Assembly: GCF_001598055.1 (NCBI RefSeq) | Contig: NZ_CP014844.1 | Location: forward strand, 1,664,947-1,728,946 | DNA: 64,000 bases | DNA from: Cupriavidus nantongensis | Lineage (GTDB): Bacteria > Pseudomonadota > Gammaproteobacteria > Burkholderiales > Burkholderiaceae | Reading direction: 5' to 3' | In this document: positions 37,883 to 48,200 of the stretch, one piece after another | Layout: each line of letters opens with the position of its first letter | Numbering within the stretch: the first letter of the stretch is position 1 | Position numbers and translations under genes: made by a program | Notes under the pieces: model-generated | Seen by the model: the letters and a program-made list of their open reading frames with translations, nothing else | Databases searched by the model: none | What the model was told of the DNA's origin: nothing

Positions 37883-38310
37883 GCGACAACGCCTTTATCC
37901 ATCGGGACGCCTTTAATCTGCTGTGTGCCGACCGCATCGGCTACGGCATGAGCAGATCTGTTTTCTCTAGCCGCGTTTTGCCGGATTGCGTGGTGAAGGT
38001 CGAGGAGGACGCTGGCCGGTTCCAGAACGTGATTGAGTGGGAGATCTGGCAGCGCGTGCAAGGCACCGACATCGAGAAGTGGTTCGCACCATGCCGCTGG
38101 ATCAGCCCGAACGGCGGCGTGCTGGTGATGGCGCGTACCACGCCTGCTATCGAATATCCGGACAAGATGCCGGTCTTCCTGTGCGATTTCAAACGCACGA
38201 ACTATGGCGTCTATGACGGTCGCCTGGTCTGCCACGACTACGGCACCAGCCTAATCTTCGAGCACGGCATGACCAAGCGCATGCGAAAAGCGGAATGGTG
38301 GGACGCATGA
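37879..38310 (+). CDS. Miniature protein-kinase-like phage protein
   Basis: 143 residues, MSDNAFIHRDAFNLLCADRI. A compact kinase-like pattern can be traced: G-loop GYGMSRSVF (21-29), VVKVE with Lys40, an acidic helix NVIEWEIWQRV (50-60), a hinge LVMARTTP, a catalytic-loop-like CDFKRTNYGV (Asp103, Asn108) and DYG (120-122) in place of DFG. All five key residues seem present, although the C-lobe is almost absent. It sits in the connector module between two overlapping genes. Whether it phosphorylates anything is unknown; a degenerate fold with a structural role is the alternative. Confidence 0.5.
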   Translation: MSDNAFIHRDAFNLLCADRIGYGMSRSVFSSRVLPDCVVKVEEDAGRFQNVIEWEIWQRVQGTDIEKWFAPCRWISPNGGVLVMARTTPAIEYPDKMPVFLCDFKRTNYGVYDGRLVCHDYGTSLIFEHGMTKRMRKAEWWDA

Positions 38311-38681
38311 GTACCTTCTACGAGGAGATGGCGGCGCTAGCGCAAGAGCTGCTGGCAGAGTTCGGAAAGCCGCTGACGCTGCGCCGGGTGGTTACGGGTG
38401 ACTATGATCCGGACAGCGGCACGGTGCCGGAGGCTCCCGTGGAATATCCGGGCACCGGCGCGCTATTCGACTACGAGTCGGTGGGCTCCGGCCAGACGTG
38501 GATCCCCAGCACGCTGATTGAGGTCGGCGACAAGCAGTGCTTGCTGTCGCCGACGGGCATGCCACTGCCTGCCACCGGCGACAAGCTGGTCGACGGCGCC
38601 GACGTGTGGCAGGTCCAGAACGTCAAGGCGGTGAACCCGGCCGGCACGCCGGTGCTCTATGAGTTGCAACTTCGGAGGTAG
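38307..38681 (+). CDS. Head-tail joining / stopper protein
   Basis: 124 residues from ATG 38307 (ATGA), MSTFYEEMAALAQELLAEFG. KPLTLRRVVTGDYDPDSGTV, GALFDYESVGSGQTWIPSTL and DKLVDGADVWQVQNVKAVNP are typical of phage head closure or stopper proteins (small beta-barrel). Order in the module supports this. GGAGG overlaps its stop and would originally have served the next gene. Confidence 0.65.
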   Translation: MSTFYEEMAALAQELLAEFGKPLTLRRVVTGDYDPDSGTVPEAPVEYPGTGALFDYESVGSGQTWIPSTLIEVGDKQCLLSPTGMPLPATGDKLVDGADVWQVQNVKAVNPAGTPVLYELQLRR

Positions 38682-38729
38682 TACATGCCAACGTGGTAGA
38701 TTTGTCGCTTTCCACAACGGGAGTCGGAA

Positions 38730-39212
38730 GTGGCAAGTCCATTCAGCGGTGCACAACTGCGCGAGGCGCAGAGGCGAGCAGCGGAAACATCACGGTTGCT
38801 CGTCGTGGCAAACACCCTTGCGCACAATTTGCAAGAGCGGCTCGCAAATGGAGTCCAAACTCACTTTGTCGAGCTACAGGAGATCGATATCGGTCATTCT
38901 CAAAGGGATTTGGTGTTTCAAACACCCTTTGGGAAAGTCTGGGGCCGTTTTGGTATCAAGCGAGACGCCAACAATCTGTTTGGGGTGCTTGACCTGTTTC
39001 GCCGTGACCGCAAGCTCGATGGCACCACCGAGATGGTGCGGATGCATGGATTGCTTTTCAACGACCGCGGCTTAGTGAGCTTAAATGCTACGCAAGAGCT
39101 CGATTGGGACTGGGACATAGCAGCGCCAGATGAGGGCGATGCGATGCAGTTCGCTCGGAATCTTGCAAACACTTTATCAGCCAAATTTCTTGAGCTAGTC
39201 ACCGACCTGTGA
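38730..39212 (+). CDS. Inserted accessory gene (moron) in the tail module
   Basis: 160 residues from GTG 38730, MASPFSGAQLREAQRRAAET. No structural family is recognised. It is less GC-rich than its neighbours, has its own ribosome-binding site (GGGAGTCGGAA) and its own terminator (39233-39255), and separates the stopper gene from the tail-completion gene. These are signs of a cassette. Function unknown. Confidence 0.6.
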   Translation: MASPFSGAQLREAQRRAAETSRLLVVANTLAHNLQERLANGVQTHFVELQEIDIGHSQRDLVFQTPFGKVWGRFGIKRDANNLFGVLDLFRRDRKLDGTTEMVRMHGLLFNDRGLVSLNATQELDWDWDIAAPDEGDAMQFARNLANTLSAKFLELVTDL

Positions 39213-39232
39213 CTAGCTCATAAGCAAGAGAG

Positions 39233-39255
39233 GCCGCCATATTGGCGGCTTTTTT
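39233..39255 (+). terminator. Intrinsic terminator of the inserted cassette
   Basis: GCCGCCA (39233-39239) pairs with TGGCGGC (39243-39249), followed by TTTTTT (39250-39255). The next gene starts 2 nt later. Confidence 0.85.
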
Positions 39256-39256
39256 C

Positions 39257-39664
39257 ATGCCTGCCAACGACGACTTCCGCCGCAAGCTTGCCGCCTTTGT
39301 CCAGCGCGCCAAGGACAACCAAGAGAAGGTCATCCGCGAAGTCGCCGAAGACCTCCTCCAGTCAATCCAGATGCGATCGCCCGTCGATACGGGCCGATTC
39401 CTTGGCAACTGGTTCGTGCAGGAGAGCATTAGCCAGCAGACGACTGAGGAGACTGACCCGACCGGTCAGCAGATGCTGGCGCGCGGGAAGGCTGGCATAG
39501 CGGAATTCAAGCCCGGCGGAGTGCTCTACATCGTCAACTTCTTGCCCTATGCCCAGCGCCTCGAGTACGGCTGGAGTTCGAAGTCGCCTCAGGGCATGGT
39601 GCGCGTCACTATCGCTGAGTTCGACCAGTATCTGACCAAGCATGTCGGGGAATTGAAGCAATGA
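39257..39664 (+). CDS. Tail completion protein (HK97 gp10-like)
   Basis: 135 residues from ATG 39257, MPANDDFRRKLAAFVQRAKD. RSPVDTGRFLGNWFV and VNFLPYAQRLEYGWSSKSPQ then GMVRVTI are the signature of HK97 gp10-type proteins that connect head and tail. The ATG comes directly after a terminator T-run with no ribosome-binding site; an upstream GGAGG at 38674 may once have served it. Coupled by ATGA to the next gene. Confidence 0.8.
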   Translation: MPANDDFRRKLAAFVQRAKDNQEKVIREVAEDLLQSIQMRSPVDTGRFLGNWFVQESISQQTTEETDPTGQQMLARGKAGIAEFKPGGVLYIVNFLPYAQRLEYGWSSKSPQGMVRVTIAEFDQYLTKHVGELKQ

Positions 39665-40068
39665 GCCTCTCTTTGATCCGCCGCGCCTTGGAAAAACACC
39701 TCCTTGCAATGGCGCCAGTACTGCCCCTGGCGCCTGAGAATGTGCCATTCACCCCGACGCCTGGGGCCCCATACCAAAGGGTGCACCTGCTACCTGCCAC
39801 ACCGGCCAATCCGACGATGGGCGATGGTTTCTACCGAGAAGTGGGCGTCTTCCAGGTCTCTCTCTACTACCCGCAAGGAACCGGGCCGGCTGCGGCACAG
39901 ACACGCGCTGAGGCGGTCCGAAACTACTTTCCGCGTGGCCTTCTGATCCCTGAGGGCGGCATATCGACGCGTGTTGAGCGGACGCCTGCTATCTCCTCCG
40001 GTGTGCCGGACGGCGATCGCTGGTGTATCCACGTGTCGATCCAGTACTCGGCAGACATCTTCACCTGA
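39661..40068 (+). CDS. Tail terminator protein (DUF4128)
   Basis: 135 residues, MSLSLIRRALEKHLLAMAPV. PYQRVHLLPATPANPTMGDG, YREVGVFQVSLYYPQGTGPA and QTRAEAVRNYFPRG fit DUF4128, the tail terminator-like family (lambda U analogue) that caps the tail tube. Overlaps the gp10-like gene; followed by two terminators. Confidence 0.8.
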   Translation: MSLSLIRRALEKHLLAMAPVLPLAPENVPFTPTPGAPYQRVHLLPATPANPTMGDGFYREVGVFQVSLYYPQGTGPAAAQTRAEAVRNYFPRGLLIPEGGISTRVERTPAISSGVPDGDRWCIHVSIQYSADIFT

Positions 40069-40073
40069 CCCCG

Positions 40074-40095
40074 CCCCGCGCCAGCGGGGTTTTTT
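40074..40095 (+). terminator. Intrinsic terminator (first of a tandem pair)
   Basis: CCCCGC (40074-40079) pairs with GCGGGG (40084-40089), loop GCCA, then TTTTTT. Sits just after the tail-terminator gene. Confidence 0.8.
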
Positions 40096-40103
40096 CATCC
40101 TTG

Positions 40104-40125
40104 GCCCGCTGAACGCGGGCTTTTT
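40104..40125 (+). terminator. Intrinsic terminator (second of a tandem pair)
   Basis: GCCCGC (40104-40109) pairs with GCGGGC (40115-40120), then TTTTT. Late antitermination must overcome both for tail-tube expression, or the tail-tube gene has its own promoter. Confidence 0.8.
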
Positions 40126-40142
40126 CGTTTGGAGCACACATC

Positions 40143-41327
40143 ATGACCATTGCAAGCGGCGTAGCGAAAAAGGTCGTCATCAGTAAGGAAGCCGCCTGGG
40201 GCGTTAAGCCCGCGGCGAATACCGGCCGGTACATGCGCCGGGTGACGGCGGAAATCAACCTGGAGCGCCCGACGTTCGAGTCGAACGAGATCCGCACCGA
40301 CTACCAAACGGCGGACATGCGCCTGGGCACGAAGGCGGTCAACGGCACGCTGTCGGGCGAGCTGTCGCCCGAGACTTTCGAACTGATCTTTGCTGCGGCC
40401 CTGCGCGCAGCGTGGGTGGCGGGCGAGACTTATACGGGCGCCGACATTGCCGCAGCGGACGCCGGCAACAGACTGGTCAAGTCGGCCGGGTCCTGGCTGA
40501 CCGAGGGATTCAAGATCGGTGACCTGGTGACGGTGTCGGGCTTCGCCACCTTGTCGAACAACGGCCAGGCGGTGGTGCTGGGCGTGACGGCAACCGATCT
40601 GTCCCTCGATAAAGAGTTGGTTACCGAGGCGGAGGGCGCCAACGTGACCGTTGCTGTCGCGGGCAAGAAGCTCGCCGTGCCATTGAGCGGGCACACCAAC
40701 GACAGCTTCGCGATCGAGCAGTGGTACAGCGATATTCTGGCCAGTGAGCTTGCTCTCGGCGTTCGAATCGGCTCCGTCGCGCTGAATTTCCCGCCGAACG
40801 GCATGGCGACCGTCGAAGTGACCCTGATGGGCAAGGACGTCGAGACTGACGATGTAGCCTATTTCGTGGCACCGAGCCCGGCCACTGACACCAGCATCTT
40901 GGCCGGCACTCGTGGCGCGCTGTACGCCGGCGGTGCCAGCATCGCTGTCGTGACTGGTCTCAATTTCACGATCGAAGGAGGGATGGAGACGGGCGAGGTC
41001 ATCGGTTCGCCGACCACGCCGGACGTCTTCGCCGGCCGCGTCCGCGTCTCGGGCCAGATGACAGCGTACTTCGAGAACAACGACCTATACACCAAGTTCG
41101 TCAACGAGGAAGAGACCTCCTTGGTGTTCCGCCTCGATGGCGACCCCGGCGAGTCGATGATGTTCAAGCTGCCGCGCATCAAGCTGGGCGGCGCATCGAA
41201 GGACGACAAGGAAACCGGCGGCATCGTCCAGACCATCCCGTTCACCGCGCTGCTGAACGTCCACGGCGGTGCGGCTGAGGCCACCGAGAAGACCACAATC
41301 GTGATCCAGGACACCACCCTGGTCTGA
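40143..41327 (+). CDS. Major tail tube protein
   Basis: 394 residues, MTIASGVAKKVVISKEAAWG. TAEINLERPTFESNEIRTDY, GTLSGELSPETFELIFAAAL, LNFTIEGGMETGEVIGSPTT, GRVRVSGQMTAYFENNDLYT and IPFTALLNVHGGA are characteristic of siphophage tail tube proteins with a duplicated beta-barrel. It polymerises around the tape measure. Flanked by terminators on both sides, consistent with a separately tuned, abundant product. Confidence 0.85.
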   Translation: MTIASGVAKKVVISKEAAWGVKPAANTGRYMRRVTAEINLERPTFESNEIRTDYQTADMRLGTKAVNGTLSGELSPETFELIFAAALRAAWVAGETYTGADIAAADAGNRLVKSAGSWLTEGFKIGDLVTVSGFATLSNNGQAVVLGVTATDLSLDKELVTEAEGANVTVAVAGKKLAVPLSGHTNDSFAIEQWYSDILASELALGVRIGSVALNFPPNGMATVEVTLMGKDVETDDVAYFVAPSPATDTSILAGTRGALYAGGASIAVVTGLNFTIEGGMETGEVIGSPTTPDVFAGRVRVSGQMTAYFENNDLYTKFVNEEETSLVFRLDGDPGESMMFKLPRIKLGGASKDDKETGGIVQTIPFTALLNVHGGAAEATEKTTIVIQDTTLV

Positions 41328-41397
41328 TCCAGAGCCCCGCGCAGAAGGGGCGCATTTACTTACCCCCGGAGCAGCTTCGCTCCACCCTAGGGCGTTA

Positions 41398-41428
41398 CCC
41401 GCCGGCATGTGTCGGCGGGCTCTTTTTT
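41398..41428 (+). terminator. Intrinsic terminator before tail chaperones
   Basis: CCCGCCG (41398-41404) pairs with CGGCGGG (41413-41419), then CTCTTTTTT. It would reduce chaperone expression below that of the tube protein. Confidence 0.75.
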
Positions 41429-41442
41429 CTATGGAGCTTCAC

Positions 41443-41868
41443 ATGAAAACGGCAGAACAGAACCTGATCAGCATCGACGACCTGGACGTCGTGAAGGCGA
41501 GCGAGATTCCCTTTACATTCGATCTGCTGGGCGCGGATGACAAGCCCACCGGCGTCAAGTTTTCGGTGTACGGCGATCAGTCGGAGCGAGTGCAGAAGTT
41601 CATCCGTGACAACCTGAACAAGCGCCGCACCCGGGCTGCGATGGCGGCCAAGAAGGGGAAGGATCTACCGGTCGACATGATCGAGGACGATGAGGAATTC
41701 CTCATCAAGTCCTGCGTCGTCAGGCTAGCGAGCTGGGAGGGCATGAAGGAGGAATGCACGCCGGAGAACGCCGAAAGGCTGTTCCGCAAGTACCCGAGCG
41801 CGCGCCGTCAAGTGCTGGACCAATCGGCTGAAGCGGGAAATTTTATGCCGAGCTCGCGCAAGAGCTGA
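41443..41868 (+). CDS. Tail assembly chaperone G-like (0-frame product)
   Basis: 141 residues from ATG 41443, MKTAEQNLISIDDLDVVKAS. ASEIPFTFDLLGADDKPTGV and FLIKSCVVRLASWEGMKEEC resemble gpG-like chaperones of siphophages. The final residues NFMPSSRKS are those read when no frameshift happens at 41838-41844. It binds tape measure and tube subunits during tail assembly. Confidence 0.82.
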   Translation: MKTAEQNLISIDDLDVVKASEIPFTFDLLGADDKPTGVKFSVYGDQSERVQKFIRDNLNKRRTRAAMAAKKGKDLPVDMIEDDEEFLIKSCVVRLASWEGMKEECTPENAERLFRKYPSARRQVLDQSAEAGNFMPSSRKS

Positions 41869-42212
41869 TCGACTTTGCGCGACACGAGTTCGCACTCGCG
41901 ACCCCGCAGAAGGATGGCCAGCCTCTGCGGGCGCACCTGGAGGCCGTCGAAAGCCAGACAGGCAAACGGCCTCCCCAGCTAGTCGGGCCAGAATTTCCGG
42001 ACGGCGCCCAGCACGTCTGGGACTGGTTCAAGGCACTGCACCGCCAGCGGCAGAGCAGCGGCTTCGGTCCGAATCCAACCTCCTTCGAAGAAATACGCAG
42101 CTATTTCCTGCTGCGCCGAGAGCATCCGGCCCAGTGGGAACTCGACCTCATCCAGGCGCTAGACCAAGTGGCGCTTGAGAACAAACCGAAGGTAAAGACC
42201 GATGTCCCTTGA
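41443..42212 (+). CDS. Tail assembly chaperone GT fusion (-1 frameshift product)
   Basis: A -1 slip at AAATTTT joins the G-like part to a 122-codon extension (41844-42212) starting YAELAQELIDFARHEFALAT and ending near QALDQVALENKPKVKTDV. The total is about 256 residues. The extension contains FPDGAQHVWDWFKALHRQRQ and EEIRSYFLLRREHP, typical of the T domain that contacts the tube protein. Conserved in lambda-like tails. The extension overlaps the tape-measure start by 11 bp. Confidence 0.85.
41838..41844 (+). promoter_or_regulatory. Programmed -1 ribosomal frameshift site
   Basis: A AAT TTT in the 0 frame, an exact X_XXY_YYZ heptamer. After slippage AAA-TTT is read and the next codon is TAT. 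Downstream GAGCTC/GAGCT complementarity could form a weak stimulating stem. Confidence 0.88.
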
Positions 42213-45200
42213 TATTGCCGCACTGGGCCTGAAGCTTGATACGACCGACGTCGAGCGGGGGACGCGCTCGCTTGACGCTGTCGCAAAGGCCGGTGACAAG
42301 GCTGCGGACGCCTTGGATCAGGCCGGCACGCGCGGCAGCACCGGCATGCGGAAGGTGGGCAGCGCCGCGGCGGAAGTTGACCGGCAGTTCGGCGGCTTCC
42401 GCCGAGTGTCGCAGGACGTGTCGCGCCAGTTGGGTAGCGTGAGCACGGAAAGCGCGAGCGCCCAGCGCCAGCTGGAGATGCTGCGTCGCGCTACCGATGG
42501 AAACACGGCAGCCACCAAGGCCCAGGTGGCTGCCGCGCGCGAAATGGAGAAGGCACTCGCCACGCTCAACGCGCAGAGCTCGCTGCAGATCAAGATGGCC
42601 AAGGACGCCGCAGCGGCGGCGCTCCAGAAGGCCAATGCTTCGGCCGCCGAGACTGCGCGGATGCGCGAGAGCGTGAAGGCGCTGCAAGAGCAGGTCAGCG
42701 CTATGAAGCAGCAGCAGAGCACGCTTCCCGGTCTGACTGCTGGCATCGGCGGTTACGTGCGCGCGCTCATGGCGGCGGTGACCGTACAGAAGCTGATTGG
42801 TGCGGCTGATGAATGGACGAACCTGAATAACCGGCTCAAGCTGGTCACGAACGGCTCCGCCGAGTTCGCGCAAGCACAGCGCAGCGTGATCAGCATCGCC
42901 AATGAGACGCGTCAAAGCCTCGCCGGTACCGCAGAGCTGTATCAGCGCCTGGCCATGAATCAGGAGCAGCTGGGCCTCTCTGGCGAGCGTATGTCGGGGG
43001 TGGTCTCCACGATCTCCAAGGCCATGGTGGTGAGCGGCACGAGCGCGCAAGGTGCGCAGGCTGCTCTGGTGCAACTGGGCCAGGCATTCGCGGCCGGCAC
43101 GCTCCGCGGCGAGGAACTGAATTCGGTTCTGGAGCAGGCGCCGGCGCTTGCGCAGGCCATCGCCAAGGGATTCGGTGTCACCGTCGGGCAGCTGAAGAAG
43201 CTGGGCGAGGAGGGCAAGCTCACGGCGCAAGGTCTCATCACGGCATTGGAAAGCCAGGCCGGGGCCGTCGATCAGGCGTTCGGCAAAATGGACGCGACTG
43301 TCAGTCAGGCACTCGAAGTGCTCAACAACAAGTTCCTCGAGTTCGTCGGCAATGTCGATGATGCGACCGGCGCGTCCAAGATGCTGGCCGATGCAATCCT
43401 GGCAATCGGCAACAACCTGCCAGCCGTTGTGAGCGGCGTGAGCACGCTGGTCGGCGTAGGTCTGGTGGCGTGGCTTTCAAGATCGGCTGCGGCTGCTGGC
43501 GGCTTGGTGCCGCTGCTCGCGGGTGTTGGCGCGGCAGCGCGGGGGGCCGTCATGGCCATGGGTCCGGTAGGGCTGATGATTGGTGGTCTGACGTTGGCAA
43601 TCGGCGGCGCGGTTACGGCCTATAAGTACTTCACCAATGGTGCGCAGGAGGCGGAGGCTGCGGGCGTAAAGATGGCCAACAACACGGCCAACGCAATGTC
43701 GCAAGCCGTGGTCAGCATCTCAAACGATGTGGGTCGCCTCGTTGGCACGCTGGATGAAGTCAACAAGGCGCTCGGCAAGAAGCTGGAGCTGGACCCGTAC
43801 GAGAAGTACAACGCGGTACTGAAGGAGCAGACAGGGCTCGTTGACAAGCAACGCTTCGCCCTCAAGATGCTCAATGAAGCTGAAAAGGGCATCGGTGCGT
43901 ACACCACCGCCACCGCTGAGGACCGGGCAAAGGCGGTAGCCGGCTGGCGCAATGAGCTGCAACAAACAACAGCGGCCATACAGCCGCTTGATCAGAAGAT
44001 TGCGGCGACGCGCGGCGTTGTGTCTGACTCCTACGTCAAAGACACGAACCGCATGACGGATGCGGACAAGAAGCGCGCAGCTATCGCCAAAGAGGAGGCC
44101 GCATACCAAGCCGCGCTGAATAGCGCCAGTGGCGACGCCGTGAAGCTGGTCGAGATCGAAGCGAAGCACAAGACGGGCCTCGCGAAAATCGAAGAGGACT
44201 TCACCAAGAAGACGAAAGCCGGCAACAAGGTGCGCGCCGAGCGCAATACCCTTGCTGACAGCTATCTGAAGTCCGCAGACGAAGAGATTGCATCGCTTCG
44301 TGAGCAAGCGGCCGGTACCGACAAGCTGAGCGCAGCCCAGAAGACGATCATCAAGCTTGAGGCCGACCTGGCGGGCGGCAAAGACAAAAGCATCAAGCTG
44401 CATGAGTCGGAGATCCGCCAGCGGATCGACCTGCTCCGTACGCTGGAGCTGGAGGCCATTGCGCGCGCGGAGCTTAAGCGCGTCGAGGATGAACGCTACA
44501 ACGCGAGTACGGCGAGCGTCGACCAGCTGCAGCAACAGCTGAACGCGCTCAAGCTTGAGTACGAGGCCATTGGGCTGACGAAGGAGCAAACCGAGCGGCT
44601 GGAAGCCGCACGCCTGCGCGACGCGGCGGCCGTCAAGCGTCAGCAACTGGCTGAGGCGGAGCGGACTAGCACTTCCGCCTCGTATATCGAAAGCCTGCGC
44701 GAAGAGGCGGAGCTACTAGAGGCCATCGCCAACCAAAGGGAGGCAAACGCAGGGCGACAGGCAATCGCTGATCAGGCCACGCAGGCTGCCGACGATTGGA
44801 AGAGGGCGAGCGACGACATCAACAGGTCCCTGACCGATGCGCTACTGCGTGGGTTCGAGTCCGGCAAGGGCTTCGCGGAGAATTTCCGAGATACCCTCAA
44901 GAACATGTTCAACACGCTCGTGTTGCGACCAGTAATCTCGGCCATTATGCAACCGGTGGCTGGCCTAGTGCAGTCCGGTCTGAGCATGCTCGGTCTGGGT
45001 GGCACGAGCGCCACCGGTGGTGGTGGCCTGGGCGCCGTCAGCAGCGGCGTCAATTTGCTCAGTGCAGGGCGTAGCGTCTACTCGGCGCTGCAAGCTGGTG
45101 CAGTGAGCTTGCCGGGCGCTATAGCAACTCCAATCGCGGAAATGGCGGGCGGCGACGTGCTGGGCAACCTCATTGCGCTCAAGGGCGCAGGCACTGCGGG

Positions 45201-48200
45201 CGCGACGCCGGGTGTTGCAGCGCTTTCGTCGGGCCTGAACTTCTTGGGTGGAACCGCTGCAGGGTACGGCGTGGGCTCATTGATCTCGGGTCAATACTCG
45301 GCAATTGGCGGCACACAGGCATGGGCGTCTGGCGGCGGCGCGGCCATTGGTGCCGCTATCGGCTCCATTGTCCCAGGCTTGGGCACGCTAATAGGCGGTG
45401 TGATTGGTGGCGCCATTGGTGGCGTTGTCAACCGTGCCTTTGGCATGGGTCCGAAGGAAGTGCAGAGCGCTGGTATCGAGGGCCGCTTCACTGGTGCCGG
45501 CTTCAGCGGAGGTCAGTACGCCGACTTCAAGCAGAAGGGGGGATGGTTCCGCAGCGATCGGTACAGCAGCGAGTCGAAGCCGTTCGGCGACAAGGAGATG
45601 GCCGCCATCCAGACGGAGTTCTTTGGGATGGTCGACATCCTCAAGGGGCTCAATTCCGTCTCCAATCGTTGGGAGATGGATAGCCGCTTGGGCATGTTCG
45701 ACTACTCGATCCGCAATGACTGGCGGAGCGAGGAGAACCGCAAGAAGTCGTGGGGCGACCTGAGCGATGCGCTTGCGGAAAACATGATTCCGGGCATTGC
45801 GGCGTTCCGCAAGGAGGGCGAGAACCTGGTGCAGACGGCCCTGCGCCTGACCGACATCTTCAAGTCCACCAATCTGGTCGCGGAGGCGCTTGGAAAGAAT
45901 CTCGACACCGCTTTCGGTATCGGGGGCATCGGTGGCGCAGGCAAGCGTGAGGCTCTGGTCAATGCGGCCGGTGGGGTGGACAACCTTAACTCGATCGCGT
46001 CGGCCTATATGGACGCGGCATTCTCCGATCAGGAGAAGGTTACCTACGCTGCCAAGCAGTTGGGGGACCAGTTTGCCGCGCTGGGCTTCTCGATGCCAGA
46101 GAGCACTGCGCAACTTCGGGAGTGGATCGAGCAGCAGGACCTGTCCCGCGAGAACGAGGCCCAGCACGCGGTTGCGCTCATGGCGTTGACGCCTGCGTAC
46201 AAGCAGCTCGAGGACGCAATGCGCGGCCTAAACGGCACCGTGACGGAAGTGCGCACTGGGATTGTCGATCTCGAGAACATTTTGTTGACCGATCAGCAGA
46301 AGCAGGAGAACCGCATTAACTCGATGCGTGAGGAGCTCGACAAGCTCGGCCTGTCCAGCATCACCACGCGCGACGGACTACTCGAGTATGCCCGAGGCCT
46401 CGACCGGAACACCGAGGCCGGCGAACAGGCATACCAGGCGCTGGTGCGGGTCGCGCCGGCCTTCCTGGAGGTTGAGGCAGCGGCAGCCCAGGCCGCGGCG
46501 GCGGCGGAGGAGGCTGCGGCCAGGACGCGCGAATTGACGGACAGCTATTACAGTCTGTTCAAGTCCCCGGAGGAGCAGCTGGGCCGGTTACAGGATCAGC
46601 TCAGTGCGGAGTTTGCCAAGCTGGGCCAGGCGCTGCCGATGAGCGCGATCGCCTATACCCAGCTCGTCGACAGCATCGACACCAGCACTGCGAGCGGCCT
46701 GAGGCTCAAGGATGGGCTGATGGCGCTCGCGCAGCAGATGTCGAACTTCCTGCAGCAAATGCAGGCACAAGGTAAGCAGCTTGGCACCGGGCTTTCAGAT
46801 CTCATGGCACAGCAGATGGTGGCGTTGGAGAATCTTCGTGGGCGCGTGGCTTCGCTGTCGGCCGAAGTGCAAGCGGCATTCACGCTGCGGGGCAATGCCC
46901 GGTCGATGCTGTCGCAGATCGGGCAGGCTCTTGGTCAGGGCGGCAGTACTGCTGGCCGTAAGGACCAACTGTGGGGAATGCTCCAATCCGGCATTTCGCC
47001 GCAGCAGAAGCTGGACCTTGCGGGCGAGTTGATGGGGTTGATCACGCAGGCACAGTCCCCGGTCGACACATCTGGCTATCAGGCAGACCTGAGTGCAGCG
47101 CAAGAGCAGCAGAGCGCGGCGCAGGAGCTGATGAACGCCGGGAAGAGCTTACGCGACGCTGGTCGCCAGTTGCGCGATTACGTTAGCGACCTGCGCACCG
47201 GTGACCTGTCTCCGCTCACCAACATGGAGAAGCTGGGCCAGGCGCAGGCGAACTACGAGGCGACGCTGGCGAAGGCGCGCGGCGGAGACCAAACCGCGAT
47301 CGGGCAGCTCCAAGGAGCAGCGAGTGAATACCTGAATCTCGCGCGCACGGTCTATGCCAGCGGCGAGCAGTACACGCAGATTTTCAACAGCGTGACCGGC
47401 TCGCTGGATTCGCTCGGTGCCGGCTTGGAAAGTCAGGGCGCGGCCCAAGAGGCGGCGGCCCAGCAGCAGCTGGCGGTCGCTCGCCAGCAGGCCGATACGG
47501 CGCAGCAGCAGTTGAACGCTGCCCAGCAACAGACGGGCTTGAGTGCGCAGCAGGTGGAGGAGCTGACGCGCCTGCAGCAGTTTGTGCAAGGTATCGAGGC
47601 GGCGGCCGACGCCAACTACAACGACCTGACGGCCAAGCTGGCTGCAGAACTAAGCGCACTGCAGGCGTTGGAGCAGGCGATGGGATTGCAGTCGACGGTC
47701 CCGGGCCTGCTGCAAGGACTACCGGCAGAGATCGCTGCGCAACTCGCGCCGCTAATCAACACGGTGGCGGGCGGCGCGCAGTTGGCGACGCAACTCTACA
47801 AGGATCTTCTTGGCCGAACTCCGGATGCATCGGGGCTCGACTACTGGTCGCAGCAGTTCTCTACGCCGGGCGGTCAGGGCATCAACGACTTCGCCTGGGG
47901 CGCGTACGAGGAGCAGATCAAGAAGGCGTACCAGGACGTGATGGGGCGCGATGCGGACGCGGCAGGGCTGCGGTTCTACGCCGAGCAGATGCAAGGCGGG
48001 AAGAGCATTGCCGACATCCGAAGCGAACTGGAATGGGCGAAGGCTCATGGCAGCCACGCTGACGGACTGGCCAGCGTCCCGTTTGACGGGTACAGGGCAA
48101 TCCTGCACGCGGGTGAGCGGGTAATGACGGCACAGGACAACCGTGTCTTCTCCGCCATCGACTGGTCGCAGTTCGGCCGGGGTGATGGCCTGCTCAAGGC

